A DNA stretch of 64,000 nt from Marinimicrobium hydrolyticum. GTDB lineage: Bacteria; Pseudomonadota; Gammaproteobacteria; Pseudomonadales; Cellvibrionaceae. Within the stretch, counting starts at the first letter, position 1, and each line of letters starts with the position of its first letter. The notes beneath the pieces were generated by a model that was given only the letters and a program-made list of their open reading frames with translations, had not been told where the DNA came from and did not search any database. The position numbers and the translations under genes are program-made. The stretch covers positions 372,001-436,000 of the forward strand of contig NZ_JAVDDU010000002.1 of NCBI RefSeq assembly GCF_030848505.1, given 5' to 3'. This document shows, piece by piece, positions 45,492 through 55,138 of the stretch.

Positions 45492-47264
45492 TTAGGCTAC
45501 CAATGGCCAGCCAATAATCAATACCGCCACCGTAGTCAGGCCCACCACCAAATTCATGGGCAGCCCCACTTTAAGAAAATCGGTAAAACGGTAACCACCC
45601 GGACCATAAACCATCAGATTGGTTTGGTAACCCAACGGGGTCGCGAAGCTGGCCGAAGCGGCCATCATGATCGCGAAAACAAAAGGTTCAGGGTTAAGGC
45701 TGGCCTTCTCGGTCATCTCCAGAACAATGGGCAACATAACAATCGCCGCCGCATTATTGGTGATCGACTCTGTCAGTAGCGACACCACCACGTAGGTGAG
45801 CAACAGGATCAGCCAGGGATGACCGCCACTCAAACCAATGGTGCCTTCCGCCAACACTTGGGCCGCACCGGTTTTATGCAGAGCTGCCCCCAGGGCAAAC
45901 GAAGAGGCAATAGTCAGTAACACCACCGGATCCAGACTTTTCTGGGCCTGGCCGGCTGAACAGCAGCCGGTAATGAGCATGGCGGCCGCCCCCAACAGAG
46001 CCGCATTCAGCATGGTGGTCAGCCCCGTGGCCGCACTGAGAATTAACGCCGCGAGAATCACCCAGGCCAAATAGGCGCGCTGGTGCCGCGGGGGTTCAGT
46101 GTTCAAGTCATTCACCAGCAGAAAGTCCTTGTTGTAACGCTGACGGCTGACAAAAGCGGGCCGGGCTTCCAGCAGCAGGGTATCACCCGGTTTAAGCTTA
46201 ATTGTGCCCAAGTTGCCCACCACCCGCTCACCATTGCGGGCCACGGCCAAGACCACCGCCCCGTAGCGCTCGCGAAACTGAGAGTCGCGAATGGTTTGGT
46301 TGATGCAATTACTGTGGGGGGAGATCACCGCCTCGACCAGCCGACGCTCCCGGTGTTCTTTGCCGAGTGTGGGCTCATCACCGTTAGTAGAAGGCACTAT
46401 GCCCTTGATCCGCAACAGATCGGAAACCGCTTCGGTGTCGCCGGCAAAGACCAACCGATCACCCGCCTGCAGGGGTTCCTCAGAATCAACGGCGGGCACA
46501 ATGGCGCCGGCGCGCTCAATCTCTACCAGATAAATGCGCTTAAGGTTACGAAGTCCCGCTTCCATCACCGTCTGCCCCACAAGAGGCCCGTCCGACGCGA
46601 CCGCCACCTCCAGGGTAAACTCCCGCAAATTGCCGAACATGCTCTTATCGCGGCGATCCGGCAGCACCCGCGGGAACAGCCAAAGCATAAACGTCAGCCC
46701 CACCACCGCCACTGGTAGGCCCACGGCCGTAATAGAGAATAAGGAAAAACCGGCTTCGCCGGTCATCACTTGGTACTGGCCGTTGACCACCAGATTGGTA
46801 CTGGTGCCAATCAGCGTGAGCGTGCCACCCAGTATCGCGGCGTAGCTCAACGGAATCATCAACTTGGAAGGCGCTATATCAATGCGCTTCGACCAGCTGC
46901 GAATGGCCGGAATCATGGTGGCGACCACAGGCGTGTTGTTTAGGAAAGCGCTCAGCAGGGCGACCGGCGCGCTGATACGCAGTTGCGCCGCACGCTCGCT
47001 TTTTGGGGTACGCAGTAGGGAGTTCACCAAGAGGTCCACCCCGCCCGAGCCGTGAATTCCCGCCGCCACCACGAACATGGCCGCCACGGTAATCAGCCCG
47101 GGATTGCTGAACCCGGCAAAAGCCTCTCCGGTGGTGAGCACGCCAGTTGCCAAAAGCACAATCAGCACCCCGGTCATCACCAAATGGGCGCCGATACGAG
47201 TGGCAACCAAAATGGCCAGCGCACCAACGGAGAGCGCCAAGGACAAGTACCCCTGCCATTCCAT
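45492..47264 (-). CDS. SLC13/ArsB-like anion permease with paired RCK_C domains
   Basis: The start at 47264 gives MEWQGYLSLALSVGALAIL. The 590-residue protein has two membrane halves (residues about 1-185 and 395-590). FLNNTPVVATMIPAI and ESITNNAAAIVMLPIV hold the repeated NTP/NN motifs of the DASS fold. Between them are two RCK_C (TrkA-C) regulatory domains. Relatives carry sulfate, phosphate or dicarboxylates; the central RCK pair is common in the sulfate/unknown-anion branch. No metabolic neighbour helps. Confidence 0.87.
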   Translation of the reverse strand: MEWQGYLSLALSVGALAILVATRIGAHLVMTGVLIVLLATGVLTTGEAFAGFSNPGLITVAAMFVVAAGIHGSGGVDLLVNSLLRTPKSERAAQLRISAPVALLSAFLNNTPVVATMIPAIRSWSKRIDIAPSKLMIPLSYAAILGGTLTLIGTSTNLVVNGQYQVMTGEAGFSLFSITAVGLPVAVVGLTFMLWLFPRVLPDRRDKSMFGNLREFTLEVAVASDGPLVGQTVMEAGLRNLKRIYLVEIERAGAIVPAVDSEEPLQAGDRLVFAGDTEAVSDLLRIKGIVPSTNGDEPTLGKEHRERRLVEAVISPHSNCINQTIRDSQFRERYGAVVLAVARNGERVVGNLGTIKLKPGDTLLLEARPAFVSRQRYNKDFLLVNDLNTEPPRHQRAYLAWVILAALILSAATGLTTMLNAALLGAAAMLITGCCSAGQAQKSLDPVVLLTIASSFALGAALHKTGAAQVLAEGTIGLSGGHPWLILLLTYVVVSLLTESITNNAAAIVMLPIVLEMTEKASLNPEPFVFAIMMAASASFATPLGYQTNLMVYGPGGYRFTDFLKVGLPMNLVVGLTTVAVLIIGWPLVA

Positions 47265-47777
47265 ACTGAATATCCATCTATAAGAAGAAGCTCGGCAGCT
47301 TAACCAATGCGCCAGGCGCGGCAAAATAGTTATTGGCTCTACCTATATAACAGGAAGGCATATGGTACTGCTCCATCAGTACAGTCTATTTTGAGCAACT
47401 TCTTTCGTTCAACGACCGCACTGGTTTAGCGCAGCCAGAGGGTCAGCTGAAAAAAATGCCAATTCAAGCTGGGTGCGCGCCCTCAAGTCATGTCCTATGC
47501 ATCAACAATCAACGCACCAGCTTGGGACGCTGGGCGCTAATCGTGCGCAGTTCAAACGCGCTGTCACGTCCTTTCAATTCGACAATCTTAAAATATCTTT
47601 ATAAAAAACAATCACTTAAACCATTTTTAATCGATGGCACATGCCTTGCAGGAGCGGAGTCCAGAGACCGCCAACTTTGTGCCTATCAGTTTCGCTTTGC
47701 ACAAACAGTGAACACCAATGAGCGAAACCTACGCACCACAAGCGGCCACCCACTCGCCCTCGTATGGATGATGTTTT
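47265..47777 (+). other. Control region of the nitrate transporter
   Basis: This 513-base gap between divergent genes contains the sigma-54 promoter at 47635. A partial NtrC-like site (GCACC-AGCTT-GGG at 47514) lies about 120 bases before it. A leader of about 115 bases follows. GTTTCGCT (47687) and AGCGAAAC (47719) pair within the leader, and a small hairpin near GCGGAGTCCAGAGACCGC lies upstream. Nitrate operons in related bacteria use leader antitermination by NasR or NasT; whether this leader does is open. Confidence 0.5.
47635..47650 (+). promoter_or_regulatory. Sigma-54 promoter of the nitrate transporter
   Basis: TGGCACATGCCTTGCA is a perfect match to the -24/-12 consensus including the -12 GCA. 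It lies 128 bases before the transporter ATG. Confidence 0.88.
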
Positions 47778-49253
47778 ATGAGTTCCAACAACCTGAATGT
47801 ACTGAATGTTTCTGAACCCAACATTCGTGTGCTGCATCTAACGTGGTTCGCGTTTTTCCTGTCCTTTGTGGTGTGGTTTAGTCATGCACCATTGATGCCT
47901 CTGATCGTAGAGACGTTTAACATGACCTCGGATCAATGGAAGGCGCTACTCATTCTCAATGTGGCGCTGACCATTCCGGCCCGGATCGTGGTTGGTATAT
48001 TGGTGGACAAGTTTGGCCCACGCCTGGTGTTCAGCTGCCTGCTGTGTGCTGCTGGTCTGCTCTGTTTGGCCTTCGCTTCGGCGCAAAGCTTTGAGCAATT
48101 GGCCTTTTTGCGCTTCTTGCTAGGGTTCGTGGGTGCCGGCTTCGTCATTGGCATACGCATGGTGGGTGAATGGTTTCCGGCCCGGCAGGTGGGCCTGGCG
48201 GAGGGCGTCTACGGTGGCTGGGGCAACTTCGGTTCAGCGGCTGCCGCTTTTATTCTTCCTACATTGGCGGTGAGTGTCTTTGGTGGCCTGGGCGGCTGGC
48301 GCTATGCCATCGCCTGCACCGGACTAATCGCCATTGCCTACGGACTGGTGTTCTACTGGCGCGCTCGCAATACCCCCAAAGGCTCCACCTACTTCAAGCC
48401 GAAGCGCTCGGGTGGATTGGAAGTCTCCAGCAAAAAAGACTTTTGGATGTACGTGGCCATGAACATTCCCATGTACATTATCTTGGGCGTACTGGCTTGG
48501 CGCCTGTCACCGGCCTACATTGGCTTGCTAAATCAAACCACCACTTACCTGTTGTACGTGGTACTGGTGGTCCTGTTCGCCATACAGTTCAGCCAGATTT
48601 ACCGGGTCAACCGGGACATGCTCCGCCACGGTGTACCCGAGCATGACAAATACGAATTCAAACAGGTGGCCATTTTGAACTGGGCCTACTTCGTTACTTT
48701 TGGTTCGGAGTTGGCCGTGGTGTCCATGTTGCCAGCGTTTTTTCTGGAGACCTTTACCTCCCTAACTCTGACCCAGGCCGGCATGCTTGGGGGCGCTTTT
48801 GCCTTTATGAATCTAGTGGCACGCCCGGGCGGAGGTTGGTTCAGCGATAACTTCGGACGCCGGAAAACCATGTCCATTTTCATTACCGGACTGACGATTG
48901 GTTACCTGATCTTGTCCCAAGTGGGTTCCGGCTGGCCCATTTGGCTCGCCGTCATGGCGGTAATGTTCTGTTCGTTCTTCGTACAGGCCGGTGAAGGGGC
49001 TGTATTCGCCATGGTGCCATTGGTAAAACGACGTATGACCGGCCAAATCGCGGGCATGACCGGCGCTTATGGCAATGTCGGCGCGGTAACTTACCTCACC
49101 ATCTACAGTTTCGTGGATACGTCCACATTCTTTATGATCATCGCCGCGTCGGCTGCTATCGGCTTGATTCTGGTTCAACAGTTGACCGAGCCCAAGGGTC
49201 ACATGAGCGAGATGATGGATGATGGTACGCTGCAAAAAATCGAACTGACCTAA
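47778..49253 (+). CDS. NarK/NasA-type nitrate/nitrite MFS transporter
   Basis: A 491-residue permease with twelve helices. The nitrate signature of the NNP family appears twice: [39 protein letters not shown] in the first half and [24 protein letters not shown] in the second. It imports nitrate for assimilation, which agrees with the sigma-54 promoter. The following PP2C/kinase fusion is 62 bases downstream on the same strand. Nitrate and nitrite reductase genes are not in the window. Confidence 0.9.
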   Translation: MSSNNLNVLNVSEPNIRVLHLTWFAFFLSFVVWFSHAPLMPLIVETFNMTSDQWKALLILNVALTIPARIVVGILVDKFGPRLVFSCLLCAAGLLCLAFASAQSFEQLAFLRFLLGFVGAGFVIGIRMVGEWFPARQVGLAEGVYGGWGNFGSAAAAFILPTLAVSVFGGLGGWRYAIACTGLIAIAYGLVFYWRARNTPKGSTYFKPKRSGGLEVSSKKDFWMYVAMNIPMYIILGVLAWRLSPAYIGLLNQTTTYLLYVVLVVLFAIQFSQIYRVNRDMLRHGVPEHDKYEFKQVAILNWAYFVTFGSELAVVSMLPAFFLETFTSLTLTQAGMLGGAFAFMNLVARPGGGWFSDNFGRRKTMSIFITGLTIGYLILSQVGSGWPIWLAVMAVMFCSFFVQAGEGAVFAMVPLVKRRMTGQIAGMTGAYGNVGAVTYLTIYSFVDTSTFFMIIAASAAIGLILVQQLTEPKGHMSEMMDDGTLQKIELT

Positions 49254-49314
49254 AAAATAGCTCCTGCCGATAGCCACCAGTGGTCGCTATCGGCAGACTC
49301 TGCCCGGACCTCCC

Positions 49315-51036
49315 ATGGATCATCTTCAATCGACGCTCAGGATCGCCTTCGCTCAACGCAGCGAAGCTGGTCGTAAGCCGGAAAATCAGGACACTCTGGG
49401 CGCGCGCCTGCCGGAAGACCAGCAACTCACGTCCAAGGGTATCGCTATGGCGATCGCTGACGGCGTTAGCAGTAGCGACGCCGCCCGCGAAGCGAGCCAA
49501 ACGGCGATCATCGGTTTTCTCACCGATTATTACGCTACTCCCGACACCTGGCGCACGGGGCCGTCAGCGGTCCAGGTGATCCAAGCACTGAATCGAAGCC
49601 TTTGGGGGCGGAGCCGGAACAGCGTTTTGGGCCAGGGCTATCTCACCACTTTTTCAGCATTGATTTTGAAAGGCGATACCGGTTTTATTTTTCATGTGGG
49701 AGACACGCGCGTTTACCTGCTGCGAGACGGCGAACTGGAACTGCTTACCCGAGACCACAACCAACGCATTGATGAAGACACCGTCTATTTGAGTCGGGCC
49801 TTGGGGGCCGACCTCAACTTGGAAGTGGATATGCATTCGGTCCAGCTGCAACCCAACGATGTGTTTGTGCTGACCAGCGATGGCATTCACGACAGCCTGT
49901 CTGCCACAGAACTGAGCAAACTGGTGAATGATCACCAGCAAGATGTAGAAGCGTTAGTGGCTCAGGGGATTGCTCGCGCTCTGGATGCGGGCAGTACGGA
50001 TAATCTGAGTATTCAAGCGGCCCGCATTGAGCAGACGGGCCATGCCAGTCAGGACGACGCCGTACGGGTACTCTCGCGCCTGCCCTTTCCACCGCTTCTG
50101 GAGCCCGGCCAAAGCCTGGACGGTTTGACGGTGAAGAAAATTCTGCACGAGTCCAACCGCAGCCAGGTTTATCTGGTGGAGGATGATGCCGGTCGTGCGC
50201 ACATTATGAAAACCCCATCACGCCTGCATGACGATGATCCCGCCTACCTGGAGCGCTTTGTCATGGAGGCCTGGATCGGCGCGCGCATTCACAGTCCTTA
50301 CGTGGTTAGGGTGGTAACTCCCCCTCAGGCTCGCTCCAGCCTGTACTACTTAACCGAGTATGTGCCAGGTCCCACTCTTGGACAAATGCTGAGCGAACGG
50401 GGGAAACTGGATATTCCCGATGCCGTGGAAATGATCGGATACTTAATTCGGGGCATCCGCGCTTTTCACCGCAAGGAGACTCTGCATCAGGATTTAAAAC
50501 CGGACAACATTGTGCTGAGTCGCAATGGTCCAGTAATCGTGGACTTTGGCTCTTGCTGGGTAGCCGGCGTGGCGGAAATTCAAACACCTATTTTGCGGGA
50601 CAAAATTTTAGGCACACTGGATTATTCCGCCCCGGAATACCGTTACGGTGGCGAGACTGGCCCTCACTCTGATCAGTTTTCTCTAGCGGTTCTGCTCTAT
50701 AAAATGCTGACGGGCAAAAGCCCTTTTGGCAGCGCTTATGGCAAAGCCATGGATCTAAAGAGTTTTCAGAAGTTGCGTTACCGTCCGGCAAGCCGAATCA
50801 ATCCTCTGGTGCCGTTTTGGTTGGACAAAGCGCTGGAGAAAGCTCTGAGCATCAATCCCAATCACCGTTACGATGCTCTGTCGGAGTGGTTGCAGGATTT
50901 GCAGAGGCCCAACCCGCGATGGGCTTCACCTGGGCAGCAGCCGCTGCTTGAGCGAGATCCGGAGCAAGTATGGCAAGCAGTCGCTGCCATAGGCTGGGGC
51001 TTCGCGGTGCTGCTGGCCTTTATGCTTTTTAGTTGA
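49315..51036 (+). CDS. Bifunctional PP2C-type phosphatase / Ser-Thr protein kinase, second copy
   Basis: A 573-residue paralogue of the protein at 54-1793. The PP2C half has ENQD, ADGVSSSD, GDTRVYL, TSDG and STDNLS. The kinase half has the lysine in IMKTPS, HQDLKPDN and DFGSCW. One C-terminal membrane helix (AVAAIGWGFAVLLAFML) anchors it. Both copies share HQD in place of HRD. It probably lies in a transcript with the nitrate transporter, which ties it to nitrogen-limited expression. Whether it modifies the transporter or a reductase is unknown. Confidence 0.87.
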   Translation: MDHLQSTLRIAFAQRSEAGRKPENQDTLGARLPEDQQLTSKGIAMAIADGVSSSDAAREASQTAIIGFLTDYYATPDTWRTGPSAVQVIQALNRSLWGRSRNSVLGQGYLTTFSALILKGDTGFIFHVGDTRVYLLRDGELELLTRDHNQRIDEDTVYLSRALGADLNLEVDMHSVQLQPNDVFVLTSDGIHDSLSATELSKLVNDHQQDVEALVAQGIARALDAGSTDNLSIQAARIEQTGHASQDDAVRVLSRLPFPPLLEPGQSLDGLTVKKILHESNRSQVYLVEDDAGRAHIMKTPSRLHDDDPAYLERFVMEAWIGARIHSPYVVRVVTPPQARSSLYYLTEYVPGPTLGQMLSERGKLDIPDAVEMIGYLIRGIRAFHRKETLHQDLKPDNIVLSRNGPVIVDFGSCWVAGVAEIQTPILRDKILGTLDYSAPEYRYGGETGPHSDQFSLAVLLYKMLTGKSPFGSAYGKAMDLKSFQKLRYRPASRINPLVPFWLDKALEKALSINPNHRYDALSEWLQDLQRPNPRWASPGQQPLLERDPEQVWQAVAAIGWGFAVLLAFMLFS

Positions 51037-51224
51037 ACTGGTTTCTACCTTAGGTGCCCGCGATGGCGATTGGGATACTACTTCCGACCACCCCACTTTG
51101 AACCAGCAAAAAAAGGGTTAGAGTGTTGATTTTAACCGGCACCAATGTAAAACCCCGCCACCGAGTCCTAAGTGCTGGCGACAAGTACTCGGTGCTCTGT
51201 TTTAAGTGCGAAGTGACGCTGGTT

Positions 51225-51312
51225 CGGGAGTGGTATCGAGACCTTCGGCAACAGGGATGTTGTCGCAGAGCCTCCATGGAGGGATTCACGGCGTGTCCCG
51301 GTACCACTCCCG
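51225..51312 (+). repeat. Dispersed two-hairpin element, copy 3
   Basis: Outer arms 51225-51242 and 51295-51312 pair over 18 bases with two G-T wobbles (CGGGAGTGGTATCGAGAC with GTCCCGGTACCACTCCCG). Hairpin one is GGCAAC-AGGGAT-GTTGTC (51247-51264). Hairpin two is CCTCC-ATGGA-GGG (51271-51283), followed by ATTCACGGCGT. It sits between the convergent kinase and mannanase genes and is the main content of the 348-base gap 51037-51384; the rest has no recognised feature. Confidence 0.8.
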
Positions 51313-51384
51313 CAACCTCCATCGCTGGCACCTAACGCGAATAAGAAGGCTTGGTCTCTATCTCCGTCGCTAGCACCCAGCAAC

Positions 51385-52536
51385 TTAGTCTTCGTCATCC
51401 AACAAGCAAGAACAGGTCTCCGAAGTAGCTCTCAATCCATTTTCGCCGTTGATCAGCCGCTCGCCCCACTCGGATAATTGGTTCACGTCAAAGCCCACCA
51501 CAATATCCAGAGAATCCAATCCCCCGGCCGTAGTATTTCCGGACCAGGACCAACCCAGGTAGCCAACGCTGTGTTGTTCCGCCAGCTCGAGGATTCGGTC
51601 CACCGCCACGACGCCGCGATCGCCATGATCCGCCGCGAACTCACCCACGATTAACGGCAGGTTCTTGGCCAGAAAGTTATCGAAGTAATCGTCAACTCGA
51701 TTGTCATTGTCGTAAACGTCGTACATGTGCACCGAAAAGATCACATTGCCATCCGGATCGGCATCGAAAATCTGCTGCGCACCTGGTCCATCGCGCATGG
51801 TGTTGGTCCAGTCCTGGCCCCAGTTGGGCGCATCTACCACTAGGGCATGACGCAAACCCGCGCAGCGAAGTGTCTCTACGGCTTCGGTATGAAATTCAAT
51901 CCAGTTTTCCTCGTCCTCCTGAGCGTTAGAAAAATTACCCAAAGGCTCGTTGGCGATGTTGATAATGACCGTGTCTTCGTGACCCTCGATAGCGGCGCGA
52001 ATATCGTCGTCGAGCCAGTAGTCCACCGCTGTTTGCGGATGAGCTGCCGAGCCGCCTTCTGGCCAACCGGTGGCATCGTGAACCTCCAGCATGGCCACCA
52101 TATTGTTCTCTGTGGACCAGCGAACAATATCGGCTACGGCCGCACCGTTGACACGATTCCACTGGGCGCCATTGGCCAACACCACCCGTACCGTATTCAC
52201 ACCGACGCTCGCCATATCGGCAAACTGTTGTTCGGTGTCGCGTGTGGTGTACCAGGCGTAAGGATAGTTAACGCCCCGCATGACAAAGGGCTCACCGTTG
52301 ACGTCGTACAAGGTGCTCCCTTGCACATAAAACCCGGGAATTTCGCCCGCCAGTTCGACGCATTCGGGCTCCTCGTTGACCGAAGAGCTGGACGAACTCG
52401 ATGAGGACGAACTACTGCTGGATGGTTCAGGAGTGGTGGATCCGGAGCTTCCGCAGGCTGCTATACCGATGGTCGCCACCAAGCACACCGAAAGTATTTG
52501 TAACCGCCCTGCCAATACTTTTTTAATCGCTTGCAT
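51385..52536 (-). CDS. GH5 (subfamily 8-like) endo-beta-1,4-mannanase lipoprotein
   Basis: A 383-residue secreted enzyme. The lipobox IGIAAC gives Cys28, then an unbroken run of 14 serines (39-52) forms a linker typical of Cellvibrio-type enzymes. The catalytic barrel starts at GFYVQGSTLYDVNGEPFVMRGVN. The acid/base is Glu197 in NIANEPLG and the nucleophile Glu299 in LIVGEFAADH. The layout matches Bacillus mannanase of GH5_8, including LEVHDATG. No binding module is attached. It likely sits on the outer surface and cuts mannan or glucomannan. It is last in an operon behind the epimerase, phosphorylase and symporter genes. Confidence 0.9.
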   Translation of the reverse strand: MQAIKKVLAGRLQILSVCLVATIGIAACGSSGSTTPEPSSSSSSSSSSSSSSVNEEPECVELAGEIPGFYVQGSTLYDVNGEPFVMRGVNYPYAWYTTRDTEQQFADMASVGVNTVRVVLANGAQWNRVNGAAVADIVRWSTENNMVAMLEVHDATGWPEGGSAAHPQTAVDYWLDDDIRAAIEGHEDTVIINIANEPLGNFSNAQEDEENWIEFHTEAVETLRCAGLRHALVVDAPNWGQDWTNTMRDGPGAQQIFDADPDGNVIFSVHMYDVYDNDNRVDDYFDNFLAKNLPLIVGEFAADHGDRGVVAVDRILELAEQHSVGYLGWSWSGNTTAGGLDSLDIVVGFDVNQLSEWGERLINGENGLRATSETCSCLLDDED

Positions 52537-52673
52537 ACTCGCACCACCTGTGATTTCTGGTAAGTCATGCCGATACTGGGGCTTCGGCGTATTATTGTTT
52601 TCGTCGCCATGTTCATTTTAGGCGTAATTTTTCATCATGCAGCTCCTTACCGTGCTCGTCTCCACAAAGGTGA

Positions 52674-53888
52674 CTAAGTTAGGAGCTTTATTGCTTCTAT
52701 CATAGCGCGACCGTTGTGATAGGGCCCTTTCCAAAACCCAAGTTTGTAAGGAACGATCTCCGGCTGAGCATCTAACGTGGAAAGCCAAAACCACTCTCCG
52801 CCCTCGGTGTCAATTTGGTAGGCTTTGATAAACGACCACACGTCTTCAGCGGCGGTTAGGTAGCGCCCCTCTCCGCTGAGCGAATAAGCTTTAAGGAAGC
52901 CGACTAACGCTTCAGCCTGCACCCACCAAATGCGTTCCACGTGGCAGGATTGTGAGGAAAAATCGTACGCGTCGACTAACTCACCATGATCGCCCATAGC
53001 TTCGTTCACACAAGCGTTCGCCAAGCCTAGAATACTGTCCTGGAGGCGCTCCGTAACTTTTTCATCGCCTAATGAATCAGCCGCTTTGGCCAAAAGCCAG
53101 CTGCATTCAATATCGTGGCCATAGGTATAACCGGGGGAATAATCCTGCCAGTTTTCGTCGAGAAACATACGCAGGTGAAAGTTTTCTTTATTGATCAGAT
53201 AGCGCTCGAAACACTCTATACCATAATGCAGCGCCTCCTTAACTTCCGCCTTAGGTGCCGCTTTGTGCAAAGTCGTGTACGCCTCCACCACATGCAGGTG
53301 GGTGTTCATGGTTTTGGGGTAATTCAGGTCTTTATCACTTAGACGCACATCTTCCAGTGGACTCCAGTCCCTGGCGAAGGCTTCAAGGTAGCCACCTTTG
53401 CTTCGGTCGCGGGCATGCTGTTCCAAAAGCTCAAAACAGCGCAGGGCTTCCTCCAGTGCCTCGGCATCATTCGTCAGTTGGTAGTAAGCCACTAGAGCGT
53501 AGATGGCGAATGCTTGAGCATAAACCTGCTTTTTACCGTCAATCACTTCGCCAGCACAGTTTACTGCCCAGTAAGCGCCGCCGTGCTCTCTGTCAATAAA
53601 ATGTGCACGCAGGTAATCAAAGGCCCGTTTCGCTGTCTCTTGGTAGCGCGGGTCCCGGTCTTGCGCCGCCAGCTCAGCAAAGAACCACAATATTCGGGTA
53701 TTCAGGACGACACCCTTGTCGGCTGTCGGGACCGGTAGGTTGTCCGCGCCCACCTCGCCGTAAAAACCACCGCGCTCGTGATCTATGCTGTGCTTCAACC
53801 ACCAGTTCGCGATGCTGTTCAGCTCGGAACTGAAGTCGGCTTTCAGTCTCTCCATGTGCGATTGCGTTGCCACGCTTGGTGCCGTCAT
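52674..53888 (-). CDS. Cellobiose/mannobiose 2-epimerase (AGE family)
   Basis: A 404-residue (alpha/alpha)6-barrel enzyme. The catalytic histidines lie in MNTHLHVVEAYT, YGHDIECSWLL and the C-terminal FWKGPYHNGRAM. GGFYGEV near the start and WWVQAEALVGF are family motifs. It epimerises the reducing-end C2 of beta-1,4 disaccharides, here mannobiose to mannosylglucose. The start overlaps the phosphorylase stop, and the pairing with GH130 fixes the likely substrate. Confidence 0.92.
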   Translation of the reverse strand: MTAPSVATQSHMERLKADFSSELNSIANWWLKHSIDHERGGFYGEVGADNLPVPTADKGVVLNTRILWFFAELAAQDRDPRYQETAKRAFDYLRAHFIDREHGGAYWAVNCAGEVIDGKKQVYAQAFAIYALVAYYQLTNDAEALEEALRCFELLEQHARDRSKGGYLEAFARDWSPLEDVRLSDKDLNYPKTMNTHLHVVEAYTTLHKAAPKAEVKEALHYGIECFERYLINKENFHLRMFLDENWQDYSPGYTYGHDIECSWLLAKAADSLGDEKVTERLQDSILGLANACVNEAMGDHGELVDAYDFSSQSCHVERIWWVQAEALVGFLKAYSLSGEGRYLTAAEDVWSFIKAYQIDTEGGEWFWLSTLDAQPEIVPYKLGFWKGPYHNGRAMIEAIKLLT

Positions 53889-55069
53889 CAGCTCAAATCC
53901 TTGAGTATTTTCAGGTTCGCGGCGATCAATTTATTGCGTTTGGCCACGGAAGCGGCGGATCGCAATCCATCTTCCGGGGTGTTGGTGACATAATCGACCA
54001 GCTTGTCGACGGTGGAGGTCGCCACATGCAGCCGAGTGTCCGATGAAGCGTAATAGATAAAGACTTCGTTTTTGTCGTTAACAATCCAACCGTTGGTGAA
54101 CACAACGTTGGATACATCTCCCACACGCTCATCTCCACGCGGCGCAATGAAATGCCCAGCAGGCCGGTGACTAACCACCCAGGGACGTTCCAACTCAGTC
54201 ATAAACATGTACAACACATAGCGCAATCCCGCAGCTGTGTTACGTACGCCGTGCGCCAGATGCAACCAACCGTGATCGGTTTTAATGGGCGCCGGCCCCT
54301 GACCATTTTTGACTTCCTTGATAGTGTGGTACGCCTTGCCATCCACAATCACTTCTTCTTTAATTTCGGCCCCGTCCATAGTGTCACTGAGGCCCCAGCC
54401 AATGCCGCCGCCTTTACCCACACTGATAAATCCGTCCTGCGGGCGTGTATACAACGCATACTTGCCGTCCACTAATTCCGGATGTAAAACCACGTTGCGT
54501 TGCTGGCCGGTATGCGTAATTAAGTCGGGCAAACGCTCCCAGGCCACTAGATCCTTAGTGCGGGCGATACCACACTGCGCTTCAGCGGCGGACAGATCGT
54601 CCGGGTGATTTTCGTCTTTGCGTTCAGTGCAAAATAAGCCGTAGATGTAGCCGTCTTCATGTTGCGTTAAACGCATGTCGTACACATTGGTATCTGGCCG
54701 ATCTGTTTCGGGAAGCGTTATCGGGTAATCCCAAAAACGAAAGTTGTCTACGCCGTTAGGGCTCTCCGCAATGGCGAAAAATGACTTACGATCGTCGCCC
54801 TCCACTCGCACGGCGACAATGTAACGACCATTCCAGTACAAGGCGCCGGCATTAAAGGTGGCGTTGACACCCTGGCGTTCCATTAAATGCGGATTAGTGT
54901 CCGGATTTAAATCGTAACGCCAGATAACCGGAGCGTGAGCCGCCGTCAGCACCGGGTTTTGCCAGCGGCTATAAACACCGTTGCCACCCGCTGCGGGTTT
55001 GTTCTCTCTTTTTAGCAGCGCTTCCTGCTCGCTGAGCAGCGTTTGAATGGATTGCTTAAACTCATTCAT
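53888..55069 (-). CDS. GH130 4-O-beta-D-mannosyl-D-glucose phosphorylase
   Basis: A 393-residue five-bladed propeller. [30 protein letters not shown] holds the catalytic Asp region of GH130, and HPEL/PQDGF provide phosphate-side residues. The length and the N-terminal helix fit subfamily 1, the mannosylglucose phosphorylases. It converts Man-Glc and phosphate into mannose-1-phosphate and glucose in the cytoplasm, saving one ATP. It lies directly upstream of and coupled to the epimerase gene. Confidence 0.92.
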   Translation of the reverse strand: MNEFKQSIQTLLSEQEALLKRENKPAAGGNGVYSRWQNPVLTAAHAPVIWRYDLNPDTNPHLMERQGVNATFNAGALYWNGRYIVAVRVEGDDRKSFFAIAESPNGVDNFRFWDYPITLPETDRPDTNVYDMRLTQHEDGYIYGLFCTERKDENHPDDLSAAEAQCGIARTKDLVAWERLPDLITHTGQQRNVVLHPELVDGKYALYTRPQDGFISVGKGGGIGWGLSDTMDGAEIKEEVIVDGKAYHTIKEVKNGQGPAPIKTDHGWLHLAHGVRNTAAGLRYVLYMFMTELERPWVVSHRPAGHFIAPRGDERVGDVSNVVFTNGWIVNDKNEVFIYYASSDTRLHVATSTVDKLVDYVTNTPEDGLRSAASVAKRNKLIAANLKILKDLS

Positions 55070-55138
55070 TGATCAGATACCTCTGTGTTCAATAACTGTT
55101 TGCGTACTGCAGCCTTAGTGACTCCGCGGGGCGGAGAC

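Noticed and set aside
45269-45517. An 82-codon plus-strand frame upstream of the TonB receptor
   Set aside because: Composition is not coding-like, no ribosome site is present, and it overlaps the SLC13 gene end.
52381-52425. Serine-codon tract as a microsatellite or phase-variable repeat
   Set aside because: The 14 serine codons use a mixture of TCN and AGY codons, so it is a protein linker and not a slippage-prone DNA repeat.
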